From Nitrospiria bacterium (GTDB lineage: Bacteria; Nitrospirota; UBA9217), in assembly GCA_919902495.1 (NCBI GenBank), contig CAKKRC010000053.1:1-61259 (forward strand): DNA of 61,259 nt, in the 5' to 3' direction. Under the pieces are notes generated by a model that did not search any database, had not been told where the DNA came from, and saw only the letters and a program-made list of their open reading frames with translations. Of this stretch, positions 25,040-33,456 are shown piece after piece; position 1 is the stretch's first letter; every line of letters begins with the position of its first letter. The translations under genes were made by a program, and so were the position numbers.

Positions 25040-28000
25040 TCCACCTTCCCCTGGCTCACGAGCTTGCCGTCGCATTCCGAGAACACCTCGGAAGCGGTCT
25101 TGACCGCGGCCGGGTCCGCCGGCTGGAACAGGCAGACGATCCTCTGCGGTTCCGGTCCCGCGGTAAGTTCAAAGGTGAGGGCGCCGTTGCTGGACGCGCC
25201 CGCGATGTTCGTCCAGAGGACCTTCGCCCCGCGCGGAAGGGTCTCGATGATCTGCGCTCTGACCGGGCCGGAGGGCGACGAGACGAGCAGCTGTACCGAC
25301 GCCACGCTGCCCGCTGCTTCCTGCGCGGGAGCGACGGCAAGAACGGCGGACCGGAGCAGAAGGCTGAACGGCGAGGTCGTGCCCGCGCTCAGGGCGGACT
25401 GTGTCAGCGAAAACGGTATCACGATGGTCTTGCCCTTGTCCACGACATCCAGCAGGACAGCGGGCCTGCCGTCCGGGAAGACCGCCACGGGCTGCGCTCC
25501 GCGCTTTCGGGGCGGCAGGACGCTCCCGCTGATGGGCATGGTGCCTGACAGGCCGAGACCCGTGGTGCCGGAAAAGGTTATGCCGGGGATATTGCCGCTC
25601 AGCGCGGGACCGAATTCAAAGCCCAGGGCTTCGGCAACGGCCCGGCTGCGTTCTCCCGATCCTGCCACCATCACGCCGTGGCCGCGTGCGAGACCGCTCC
25701 GGACCGCCTCGACGGTGTCCAGCATCCCGTTGATCTCGAAGAGCACATAGGTGTTGAACACACCGGTCAGCGCCTGGACCGCGAAGTCCTCTACCGTTGC
25801 GACGGTCTTCACATAGGCGCCTTCCTGCTCGAAAGATTCCTTGAGAAGCTTTTCCATGACAGCCTGCTCTATCGCGGTGCTGTTCTCCCCTCCGGCAAGG
25901 ATGAGGATGCGGGGCATGAGCGCCGTGGACCGTTTGATCTCCACGGGTCCGGAGACGGTGAGGGGCTGCTCGGCGAGCAGAAAGTCGGCCGTCAGCGCCC
26001 GCGGCTGGTTCACCGCGGACGCCCGGAGACTGACCGTGTATGCCCCGCGGGGGAAGTCGATCTTCTCGATCCGGTGCGTTCTCGCGTCAAGCGAGAAGGG
26101 GAGCTGCTGCGCATAGACCAGCTGCTTCGTGGCGGAGGAGCGGACCTCGATCTTGAGAGATCCGTTCGTCGGCTGAACATTACCCGCGTCGCGAACGGCG
26201 TAGTGTACCGAAATGGGACGGCAGGGCGCTGCGGACAATGGCGTCCCTTCCAGCGTTCCGTTGAGCTGCAGGGTGGGAAGGATCACAACACCCAGGGAGT
26301 CCGCGGTGACCGGCTTCGTCGTGATCGCCTGGCCTGAAATGATATAGATCCCTTCCCGGGGGGCCGGGACGCCCAGGGTCCGGTCGATCTTCTGTTCCGC
26401 CCCGGGCGCGAAGTCCGGCATCGACAGGGTGTCCGTCGCGACCGTTTTTCCCGATGGATCGGCGGTCTGGAGCTTCACGGTCAGCGGTGAAAAGGTCTCC
26501 GTCGTGAAATTGACAACGTTGACCCGGTACCGCACCTGCTCGTCCGACCGGAAGGATGCCTTGTCCGGCACGAGGTTGAGCAGGACATCGGGTATCGTCA
26601 GGGAGAACAACGCGTTGTTGTTGCCCTTGTTCGTTTCCATGATCTGCGCGTCACGGTCCACGACGGCGACGAGCGAACGCGGTCCGGCCTTGCCGGCCAG
26701 GGGCCATTTGACAATGAACACGTACTGCTTGCCCGGGGCCAGGGGCGGGACCGGGACCTGCCTGATCAGCGTGCCCCCCGCGGCCGGGTCGCCTTCGTAC
26801 AGCGCCGCCAGCACATGACCGGATGCCACTTTTCCCTGGTTGATGATCCCTACGCCGATCTCCAGGATCGGCGCGATCGTTTCGGAAGGTTTGATGGTTA
26901 CCGTGAGGTCGGGGAGGCGGGCTCCGTAGATGAGCCGTATATCGCGGCCGCTTTCCAGAGCGTCACCTGACGCAGCGGCCCTGAGCGTATGGATGCCGAG
27001 CGAGAGGCCCGAGAGCGGCATCGTGAAGGACGTCACGCCCCGCGCTTCGATCGTTTCTTTCCGGATGCGCTTCCCGTCCAGGAACAGCTCGACCTTCGCC
27101 GGACCCGTTCCATAGGTTATGGCGGTCAGCGACACCTGCCCTGAGGCCTCGTAGTACAGCGGCCTGTCGGCGTACAGGGCGAGGAGGGCGGCGATGCCCG
27201 CATCGTGGAAGACCCGGCCGGACAGAAGCATGACCGGCTCCGGGGAGAAGCCGGGCCCTTCAGGCAGACGGGCCGTGAGCGTGTATCGAAATGACCAGAT
27301 GCCCGCCCGGTCAGGTTCGAAGGGAACGGACAGATCGATGTCGGTGTCGCCCGCCGGGAGCGAAACCGAAGTTTCCCTGCCGGGAAGCAACCGGCCGTCC
27401 GGGCTGAACGGCTGCACATGCAGAACAGCCTGCTGTGCCTGGCTCGAGGAGAAACGGAATGATGCCGTGAACGAGGCGGAACTGCGGGGTGACTGCGATC
27501 TGACAGAAACGTCTTTGCACACCACCCGCGCACCTTGTATGGCCACGGAGAGCTCGCCTTCCTGGAGTGCGCCCGCGGTAGTCTGGAACGCCCAGGTGAG
27601 CGGATAGTTACCCGTGGGCAGGGTCTTGGGCACGGACAGTTCGTAGACCTTGTTCTTGCCTGTATGAGCGCGGACGACCGAACCGAAACCGGTGAGGGAA
27701 AGCTCCCCCGCTCCCATCCCTGTCACCGAGACCCGGACCTTCTCTCCGGGCCGGTACCAGGGCCGGTCAACGTGTATGCCGCTCTTCCGGGGAACGACGA
27801 CGGGTACGCTTCCCCGGGAGAGGGACCTGCCGTTGGCGTGGTAGACCGCATAGGAGAGCCTGCTGCCTGCCGTGGGCAGCGGAACCTCGGCGGAGATCAC
27901 GGCGCGATCACCGGTGATCTTGAAGGGCCGCTCCTGTCCTCCCAGACGTGCGAAGAGATCGTAGGCGCCTGCAGGGCCGGAGGTCCTACGGACCTCAAGC

Positions 28001-29274
28001 GAGATCTTGACCCGGTCGCCGAGATGCTCGATCGCCGGCTCTGCTGTGAATCCGGCCGGGAGGGCAGCCAGCGGCTTCGCCGTCCGGGCGATCGCTGTTG
28101 GCGGCGGTGACGACGGCATCACGGCGAACCAGCCGCCGCCGGCCTCGGCAGGCGCACTGAGCGGCCGCTTCTTCTCGTCCTGGAGAACGTACTCGACGTG
28201 GTAGATCCCCGGCTCCGCGTCAGAGGGTATCCCGTAGACGAAGGGCAGCGACGCCTCCTCAGAGGCCTTGAGGGGGAACGGGATGGTGCGCTCTTCCCTG
28301 GGCTTGTTCCGGAACGGCCCGATGACCTGGGTCCTGACCGATGACGCCTCGCCTTCCTCCGGCCCCCGGACCCGGAGGGTGGCGGTCAGCTGACCGACCG
28401 CCGCGAGCTGTACCGTCCTGCCCCCGGACTTTGCCCAGAGGACCATGCCGCGGACCAGCGCCCGTTCGTCGTCGGCAAGCAGCCCCTGCTCGAAGGACAC
28501 GTCGCTCATGAGGGAGGTGACCGCGACCCAGCCTTTGCCGACGGCGTAGAGGACGAAGGTGGGAAAGCCGTCCTGCCGGGCGAGGAGCACGCGTCCGGAT
28601 TCGGGGTACGTCGTCAGATAACCGTCGGTCTCAAGAGACGGTGTGGCTTTCCGTAATTCAGCGAGGATAGGGTGGGCGTCCTGGAGCGATGACGAACGGA
28701 AGAGGGGGCCGGAATCCTCGGCCCAACCCGCGCCGGACAGGACGGCCTTCGATCCCTCGGGAACGGGAAGGCTGGCATACGCTTCACCTTTCTGCTGGGC
28801 AAAGCAAAGGACGATCCCGCCGGAACGAACGTATTCGGCGAGCCCGGCCCGGAAGAAGCTCGACGCGGACAGCCCGGCGAGCCCGCCCGACGGGATGATG
28901 AGCAGGGGCTTGGTAGCGGCCAGGCCTGCAAGGTTGTCCGGGTCCACCAGCACGGCGGACTCGCGATACTCAGCCAGGAGCACGGTCCAGGCAGCATACG
29001 AACCGGTCCGGAGGACGGCCGCGTCAGGACCGGCGAAGGCCTCTTCCTCCAGCGACTGGTCCGTGACCCCTTTCCGGAAACCCGTACGAAGCGACCATGA
29101 GGGTTCCGTTTGTCTGAGCGCCGGTAACGCCGGAACGCCGCTCCAGACGCCGCCCGGCTGTTCGATGCCGGTGAGGACGGCATCAGCCGGTTCCGCCGCC
29201 GGAGCCATGTGAGTCGCAGGGGTGAACCCTGTCAATATAAAAAAAATGAATGCAAATAACGTTGATCGTTTCAT
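25036..29274 (-). CDS. Very large secreted protein with CARDB-type domains, in a secretion operon
   Basis: A 1412-residue protein with a signal peptide (about residues 1-26, ending near THMAPAAE). I do not recognise the N-terminal 300 residues. The middle is a series of beta-sandwich-like repeats. Around residues 785-900 one CARDB domain is clear (LPDLTVTIKPSETIAP ... ETNKGNNNALFSLTIPD), with further related segments after it. The protein lies between gspE and a pseudopilin gene whose start it overlaps, so it may be a substrate, an assembly factor or a surface adhesin linked to that machine. Its function is not known. Codon use is GC-rich like the core genome. Confidence 0.7.
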   Translation of the reverse strand: MKRSTLFAFIFFILTGFTPATHMAPAAEPADAVLTGIEQPGGVWSGVPALPALRQTEPSWSLRTGFRKGVTDQSLEEEAFAGPDAAVLRTGSYAAWTVLLAEYRESAVLVDPDNLAGLAATKPLLIIPSGGLAGLSASSFFRAGLAEYVRSGGIVLCFAQQKGEAYASLPVPEGSKAVLSGAGWAEDSGPLFRSSSLQDAHPILAELRKATPSLETDGYLTTYPESGRVLLARQDGFPTFVLYAVGKGWVAVTSLMSDVSFEQGLLADDERALVRGMVLWAKSGGRTVQLAAVGQLTATLRVRGPEEGEASSVRTQVIGPFRNKPREERTIPFPLKASEEASLPFVYGIPSDAEPGIYHVEYVLQDEKKRPLSAPAEAGGGWFAVMPSSPPPTAIARTAKPLAALPAGFTAEPAIEHLGDRVKISLEVRRTSGPAGAYDLFARLGGQERPFKITGDRAVISAEVPLPTAGSRLSYAVYHANGRSLSRGSVPVVVPRKSGIHVDRPWYRPGEKVRVSVTGMGAGELSLTGFGSVVRAHTGKNKVYELSVPKTLPTGNYPLTWAFQTTAGALQEGELSVAIQGARVVCKDVSVRSQSPRSSASFTASFRFSSSQAQQAVLHVQPFSPDGRLLPGRETSVSLPAGDTDIDLSVPFEPDRAGIWSFRYTLTARLPEGPGFSPEPVMLLSGRVFHDAGIAALLALYADRPLYYEASGQVSLTAITYGTGPAKVELFLDGKRIRKETIEARGVTSFTMPLSGLSLGIHTLRAAASGDALESGRDIRLIYGARLPDLTVTIKPSETIAPILEIGVGIINQGKVASGHVLAALYEGDPAAGGTLIRQVPVPPLAPGKQYVFIVKWPLAGKAGPRSLVAVVDRDAQIMETNKGNNNALFSLTIPDVLLNLVPDKASFRSDEQVRYRVNVVNFTTETFSPLTVKLQTADPSGKTVATDTLSMPDFAPGAEQKIDRTLGVPAPREGIYIISGQAITTKPVTADSLGVVILPTLQLNGTLEGTPLSAAPCRPISVHYAVRDAGNVQPTNGSLKIEVRSSATKQLVYAQQLPFSLDARTHRIEKIDFPRGAYTVSLRASAVNQPRALTADFLLAEQPLTVSGPVEIKRSTALMPRILILAGGENSTAIEQAVMEKLLKESFEQEGAYVKTVATVEDFAVQALTGVFNTYVLFEINGMLDTVEAVRSGLARGHGVMVAGSGERSRAVAEALGFEFGPALSGNIPGITFSGTTGLGLSGTMPISGSVLPPRKRGAQPVAVFPDGRPAVLLDVVDKGKTIVIPFSLTQSALSAGTTSPFSLLLRSAVLAVAPAQEAAGSVASVQLLVSSPSGPVRAQIIETLPRGAKVLWTNIAGASSNGALTFELTAGPEPQRIVCLFQPADPAAVKTASEVFSECDGKLVSQGKVE

Positions 29275-29406
29275 AAAATAAGTTGGTATCCTTGCAGACG
29301 ATGTTTAATGAAGGGATAAACGATCTCAACCGGGGGTGTTCTTCGACGTTACGTGATCTTTTTGTTTGCTGACTTCCGACTTCTGTCTTCTGTCTTCTGT
29401 ATCCTG

Positions 29407-31128
29407 TCACTCAATGAACGTGACCCGGTTGATCTCCTTGAGCGTGGTGTCGCCGGCCAGTACCTTGGCGATGGCAGACTGGCGGAGGGTGGTCATTCCT
29501 TCGGCCATGGCGGCCTTCCGGAGCTCCGACGAGGGGCGCTTCTCGATGATCATCTCGCGGACGCGGTCAGACAGGTCCAGGAACTCGGTGATGGCCTTCC
29601 GGCCCCGGAACCCCGTGTAGTTGCAGTCCTTGCATCCCGCAGCGTCGGCGAAGGTATGGTTCTGGTAGCGCTCGACGTTCATGGCCGAGTCCTCGAGCTC
29701 TTTCGCCGAGATCCGCACCGGCTTCTTGCATTTCGGGCAGAGCATACGCACCAGGCGCTGGGCAAGGATGCAGTTGAGCGCCGAGACGAAGTTGTACGGT
29801 TCGATCCCCATGTTCAGGAACCGGCCGAGCACGTCGAAGGCGTTGTTCGCGTGCACTGTGGTGAACACGAGGTGGCCGGTGAGCGCGGACTGGACGGCGA
29901 TCTGGGCCGTCTCGGCGTCGCGGATCTCGCCGACCATGATCTTGTCGGGATCGTGGCGCAGGATGGAACGGAGGCCGCGGGCGAAGGTGAGCCCTTTTTT
30001 CTCGTTCACCGGGATCTGGACCACGCCCCGGAGCTGGTATTCCACCGGGTCCTCGATGGTGATGATCTTGTCCTCGCCGGTGCTGATCTCGCTGATGGCG
30101 GCGTAGAGGCTCGTGGTCTTGCCGCTGCCCGTGGGGCCGGTGACCAGCACCATGCCGTAGGGTTCCCGGATGCTCTTGCGGAAGCGGCGGAGGTCGCTCT
30201 CGTCGAAGCCGAGGCTGTCGAGGCGGAGCGTGTTCACGCCGGACGAGATGGACTCCTTGTCCAGGATGCGGATCACGATGTCCTCGCCGAAGGCGCTGGG
30301 GAGGATCGAGACGCGGAAGTCGATGGTCTTGCCGCCGGTGCGGAGCTTGAAACGGCCGTCCTGGGGAACGCGGCGCTCGGCGATGTCCAGGTCGCTCATG
30401 ACCTTGATGCGCGACACGATGGCGCTGTGGAACTTGATGTCGATGGGCTCCGTTGCGGGATAGAGAACGCCGTCGATGCGGTATTTGAAGACGACGTTCT
30501 TCTCCGTGGCCTCGATGTGGATGTCGCTGGCCCGGCGCTGGACCGCGTCGAAGACCGTGGTGTGCATGAGCTTGATGATGGGGCTCTCGTCCTTCTCGAT
30601 GTTCTCGAGGGAGAGGACCTCCTCGCCGCCGTCGTCCTGTTCCTTCACGATGGAGAACTTGAAATCTTCGGACACCGTCTGGAGCGCGCGCTCCGAGGAA
30701 CCGCTCCGCTTCAGGGCCTCCGCGATGCCCGAGGGGGTGCTGACGCAGACCTCGATCTGGCGCTGCAGCAGCAGCTCCATCTCATCGATGACCGGGATGT
30801 TCGTGGGGTCCGCCATGGTCACGATCAGCACTTCGCCGTTGTCCTCGATGGGCACGAACTGGTAGCGCTGCATGATCTCCAGGGGAGTCGTCTCGGCGAG
30901 CGCGGGAGCGAGGCGGAAGTCCGTGAGGTCCACGTAGCGGAGGTCCCGCTGCTCGGCGAGGGCCTGTGCAACATGCTCCTCGGTGATGACGCCTTCGGCA
31001 AGGAGGATCTCGCCGATGCGCTTCGCCCGGTTGTCGCCGCGCGCCAGGGCTTCGTTGATACGCGCCGCTGTAACGACTCCCTTGGCAGACAGTATCTCAC
31101 CCAGCCGTTTTCTGCGGAATGACGTCAT
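29407..31128 (-). CDS. gspE: GspE/PilB-type assembly ATPase
   Basis: A 573-residue hexameric ATPase that powers pseudopilus or pilus assembly from the cytoplasm. The N-terminal MshE/GspE-N domains lie at about residues 5-150. The Walker A box is GPTGSGKTT (331-339), followed by the Asp box ITIEDPVEYQL, the Walker B region PDKIMVGEIRD and the His box. A four-cysteine zinc site (CPKCKK ... CKDCNYTG) is near the C-terminus, as in GspE and PilB. It overlaps gspF by four bases (ATGA). Whether the system is secretory or pilus-like cannot be told from this gene alone. Confidence 0.9.
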   Translation of the reverse strand: MTSFRRKRLGEILSAKGVVTAARINEALARGDNRAKRIGEILLAEGVITEEHVAQALAEQRDLRYVDLTDFRLAPALAETTPLEIMQRYQFVPIEDNGEVLIVTMADPTNIPVIDEMELLLQRQIEVCVSTPSGIAEALKRSGSSERALQTVSEDFKFSIVKEQDDGGEEVLSLENIEKDESPIIKLMHTTVFDAVQRRASDIHIEATEKNVVFKYRIDGVLYPATEPIDIKFHSAIVSRIKVMSDLDIAERRVPQDGRFKLRTGGKTIDFRVSILPSAFGEDIVIRILDKESISSGVNTLRLDSLGFDESDLRRFRKSIREPYGMVLVTGPTGSGKTTSLYAAISEISTGEDKIITIEDPVEYQLRGVVQIPVNEKKGLTFARGLRSILRHDPDKIMVGEIRDAETAQIAVQSALTGHLVFTTVHANNAFDVLGRFLNMGIEPYNFVSALNCILAQRLVRMLCPKCKKPVRISAKELEDSAMNVERYQNHTFADAAGCKDCNYTGFRGRKAITEFLDLSDRVREMIIEKRPSSELRKAAMAEGMTTLRQSAIAKVLAGDTTLKEINRVTFIE

Positions 31129-32312
31129 TTGAGTTTCGCCCCCATTTCAAAGATCGGCAGGTACAGCGCCACCACGATGAACGCGATCACGATGCCCATG
31201 GTCAGCATGAGGACCGGTTCGATCATTGTCGTGAGATCGGTAAGCTTGTTCTCCACTTCCTGCTCGTAGAAGTCGGCGACGTCCTCCAGCATCTGCGGAA
31301 GGTCTCCCGAGGACTCGCCCACCTCGATCATCCGGACCGTCATGTCCGGGGCAAGCTTCGTCCGTTCCATGGCGTCGGCAAGGCTTACGCCCTCGGTCAG
31401 GAGCTCCCGGCTCTCCAGAAGCCGCCGGGCGATGACCCGGTTGCCGATGACCCCGGCCGTGGTGTCCATGGCCTGCACCAGCGGGATGCCGCCCCGCAGC
31501 ACGGTCGCCAGGGTGCGGGTGAGCTGTGCCATGTAATATTGGGTGAGGAGCGTCCGCACCAGCGGGATCCCGAGCGTGATCGCGTCCAGGACCTGCTGGC
31601 CCGCCGGGGTCCTGTGCCAGAACGAAAGCCCGACCACGCCGGCGACCAGTGCGATGAAGATGACGGGCGCGTAAGAGACGACGAACGCGGTGAACGACAC
31701 GAGCATCGTGGTCAGTACCGGGAGGCGCGCCTGGTCGCTGTACATCTGCGTGAAGTTCGGGATGATATAAAGGAAAAAGACCGCGAGTACCGCGACGAGC
31801 ATGATCACGAGAAAGACGGGGTAGATGACTGCGGACCGCACCTTCCGCCGCAGGGCGATCGTCCGCTTCTGATAGTCGATGTACCGTTTCAGGACGTCCA
31901 CGAGGGCCCCGCTCTGTTCGCCTGCCCGCACGGTTGCCGTATAGAGGGGCGGGAAAAAGGCGGGATGGGCCGCCATGGCGTCCGACAGGGCGGTGCCGCC
32001 CTTGACTGCCTCGATGATGCCGCCCAGGGCCGAGCGGTATCCCGGCTTTTCCATCCGCTTGTGGAGGATCTCGAGGGCCTGCAGGATGGGGAGTCCCGCC
32101 TTGACGAGCGTCATGAACTCCTGGTTGAAGATGAGGAAGTCCTTCTGGCTCGCGCCGGCTCCCCGCAGGCCAACCTGCTTCTTCTGGATGTCCAGGACAA
32201 GATACCCCCGGACCTCCAGAGCCTGACGGACCTCTGCCGAGGTGGTCGCGGTGAACTCATCGGCAACGGAGGTCCCGTCCTCGCGCACGGCCCTGTAGGT
32301 GAAGATCGGCAT
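31125..32312 (-). CDS. gspF: GspF/PilC-type inner-membrane platform protein
   Basis: A 395-residue polytopic inner-membrane protein. It begins MPIFTYRAVREDG, the canonical GspF start, and has two T2SSF cytoplasmic domains (about residues 65-190 and 270-390) separated by membrane helices, ending LPIFEMGAKLK. It should anchor the ATPase to the pseudopilus. It heads the operon gspF-gspE-CARDB protein-pseudopilin. The -10 box ends eight bases upstream of the ATG and no ribosome binding site exists, so the message is probably leaderless. Confidence 0.9.
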   Translation of the reverse strand: MPIFTYRAVREDGTSVADEFTATTSAEVRQALEVRGYLVLDIQKKQVGLRGAGASQKDFLIFNQEFMTLVKAGLPILQALEILHKRMEKPGYRSALGGIIEAVKGGTALSDAMAAHPAFFPPLYTATVRAGEQSGALVDVLKRYIDYQKRTIALRRKVRSAVIYPVFLVIMLVAVLAVFFLYIIPNFTQMYSDQARLPVLTTMLVSFTAFVVSYAPVIFIALVAGVVGLSFWHRTPAGQQVLDAITLGIPLVRTLLTQYYMAQLTRTLATVLRGGIPLVQAMDTTAGVIGNRVIARRLLESRELLTEGVSLADAMERTKLAPDMTVRMIEVGESSGDLPQMLEDVADFYEQEVENKLTDLTTMIEPVLMLTMGIVIAFIVVALYLPIFEMGAKLK

Positions 32313-32320
32313 ACATATTG

Positions 32321-32349
32321 ATAATACAGAGAAAAGAAGGGGAAGTCAA
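32321..32349 (-). promoter_or_regulatory. Strong promoter for the gspF operon
   Basis: TTGACT (32349-32344), 17-base spacer, TATTAT (32326-32321). The transcript should start 2-3 bases before the gspF ATG at 32312. Confidence 0.65.
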
Positions 32350-32377
32350 TGAAGGGATGGGACATGAAGGGATGGGA

Positions 32378-32420
32378 AACGCCGCCGTGAGGGCGCGTTT
32401 CGTAGCGACCCTCTCGACGG
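32378..32420. repeat. Hairpin-forming dispersed repeat, copy 2
   Basis: A relative of 189-231: both start AACGCCGCCGTGAGGG and carry the GCGACCCTCT arm. It lies 15 bases past the brnA stop codon, between brnA and the gspF promoter, and could terminate the brnTA transcript. Confidence 0.6.
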
Positions 32421-32434
32421 TGAGGTTGAAACGA

Positions 32435-32665
32435 TCAGGATGCTTTTTCAAGGCGCTCCGCCACCCAGACTTTGATGATCGACTGTCGGGGGACTCCCAG
32501 GCGTTTTGCCTCTTTGTCCAATAATTGAATCATCCATACAGGAAAATCGACGTTCACTCGTTTCTGTTCCTGCTCGGGTCTCTTTGCCTTTTTCACATCA
32601 AGGTGCTTCGAAATATCCACACCTCCATCGAATTTCTTGTCGAAATCACGCGCTTTCACTTTCAT
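32435..32665 (-). CDS. brnA: BrnA-type ribbon-helix-helix antitoxin
   Basis: A 76-residue protein whose C-terminal half (RVNVDFPVWMIQLLDKEAKRLGVPRQSIIKVWVAERL) is a ribbon-helix-helix DNA-binding fold. It overlaps the BrnT-type toxin gene upstream by 20 bases. In BrnTA systems the antitoxin binds the toxin and the shared promoter. The N-terminal half is charged and should wrap the toxin. Confidence 0.8.
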   Translation of the reverse strand: MKVKARDFDKKFDGGVDISKHLDVKKAKRPEQEQKRVNVDFPVWMIQLLDKEAKRLGVPRQSIIKVWVAERLEKAS

Positions 32666-32915
32666 ATATGTCCACCTCCTCTTTCCTTGATCGCCTCACG
32701 GATATGATCCTTACCTTATCGCCTCGATAGGTGATGACTCCCGACCAGTGTTTTCCCTCTATCGTTCCAATCACCAGATAACGCGGCTCATCAATGGTCT
32801 GAACGGGGATCTCAATTAGATCGGGATCGTCCCACAAAGCTCGTGCTTCATGGAAATCAAGCCCATGCTTTTGCTTGTTGCTGTCGCTTTTCCTGGGATC
32901 GAATTCGAACTGCAT
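32646..32915 (-). CDS. brnT: BrnT family toxin (DUF497)
   Basis: An 89-residue RelE-fold ribonuclease toxin. The family signature is clear: FEFDPRKSDSNKQKHGLDFHEA near the N-terminus, ALWDDP, then YLVIGTIEGKHWSGVITYRGDKVRIISVRRS with the catalytic basic residues. BrnT stops growth by cleaving RNA and is held by BrnA. The gene is first in its operon, as usual. The ATG is separated by nine bases from a perfect TATAAT, so the transcript should be leaderless or nearly so. Confidence 0.85.
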   Translation of the reverse strand: MQFEFDPRKSDSNKQKHGLDFHEARALWDDPDLIEIPVQTIDEPRYLVIGTIEGKHWSGVITYRGDKVRIISVRRSRKEEVDIYESESA

Positions 32916-32952
32916 GGTATAGAAATTATACCTTAATTATACCGGCAGTCAA
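32916..32952 (-). promoter_or_regulatory. brnTA promoter with overlapping operator palindrome
   Basis: TTGACT (32952-32947), 16-base spacer, TATAAT (32930-32925). The -10 lies inside a perfect inverted repeat GGTATA-N5-TATACC at 32916-32932, directly before the ATG, which fits autoregulation by the antitoxin. Confidence 0.65.
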
Positions 32953-33029
32953 ATGAATATTTTGGATTGTGAGGGGGAATAATCGGGGGTGCATCGCCTA
33001 TTATTTGGAAAGAAACTAAAGCAAGAAAG

Positions 33030-33133
33030 CTTACCGCGGAGATCGCTGAGATCGCAGAGGATAACCAATGGCTGTTCTCCCTAATGTACTGAATAGCAAT
33101 TCTCAGCGTGCTCTGTGTCCTCTGCGGTAAAAC
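33030..33133. repeat. Imperfect palindromic intergenic element (GCAGAG word type)
   Basis: The left arm reads TTACCGCGGAGATCGCTGAGATCGCAGAGG and the right arm is close to its complement (CTCTGTGTCCTCTGCGGTAA). With the A+T-rich stretch before it, it fills the gap 32953-33187 between brnT and the YdeI-like gene; no gene is seen there. Confidence 0.6.
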
Positions 33134-33187
33134 TATCTGTTCTTGTTCTTTATTTGAACCGCAAGTGCAGACTTTCTCAGCAGATTG

Positions 33188-33442
33188 TCAGGAGCGCTTT
33201 GGGCGCCAGGCCATTTTCATGTACCGGTCGCCGCGGGCGCGCTCATCGAGCATTTGGGCAAGCCGCCGTTGCCTGGTCGGTTCGAGCTTTGCCCGGGTTA
33301 TCCAGCCAAGATAATCGTTCTGCTGGTACGCCGGCCGCAGGCGATAGGTCTCCATGACGCCGTTCTCGAGAAGGGCCATGCGAATGAAGGCGGGCATTCT
33401 GTGTATCGGACGGGTGAGTCGTGATTTTCTCCGTTCTTTCAT
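33188..33442 (-). CDS. YdeI/OmpD-associated family small protein
   Basis: An 84-residue protein with MPAFIRMALLENGVMETY, PAYQQNDYLGWI and RAKLEPTRQRRLAQMLDE. This is the short Omdaap-type domain of the YdeI/OmpD-associated family, whose function is not settled. Here the domain stands alone. It is the first of a run of minus-strand genes of mixed function. Confidence 0.75.
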   Translation of the reverse strand: MKERRKSRLTRPIHRMPAFIRMALLENGVMETYRLRPAYQQNDYLGWITRAKLEPTRQRRLAQMLDERARGDRYMKMAWRPKRS

Positions 33443-33456
33443 AACGCGATCCTTCG

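Noticed and set aside
29353-31122. Very long plus-strand open frame (589 codons) opposite gspE
   Set aside because: It is the antisense shadow of a GC-rich, well-conserved ATPase gene. The translation is rich in Asp, Arg, His and Val with no domain, which is typical of such shadows. The same applies to 1805-3514, 45395-46453, 41806-43539 and 52709-53971.
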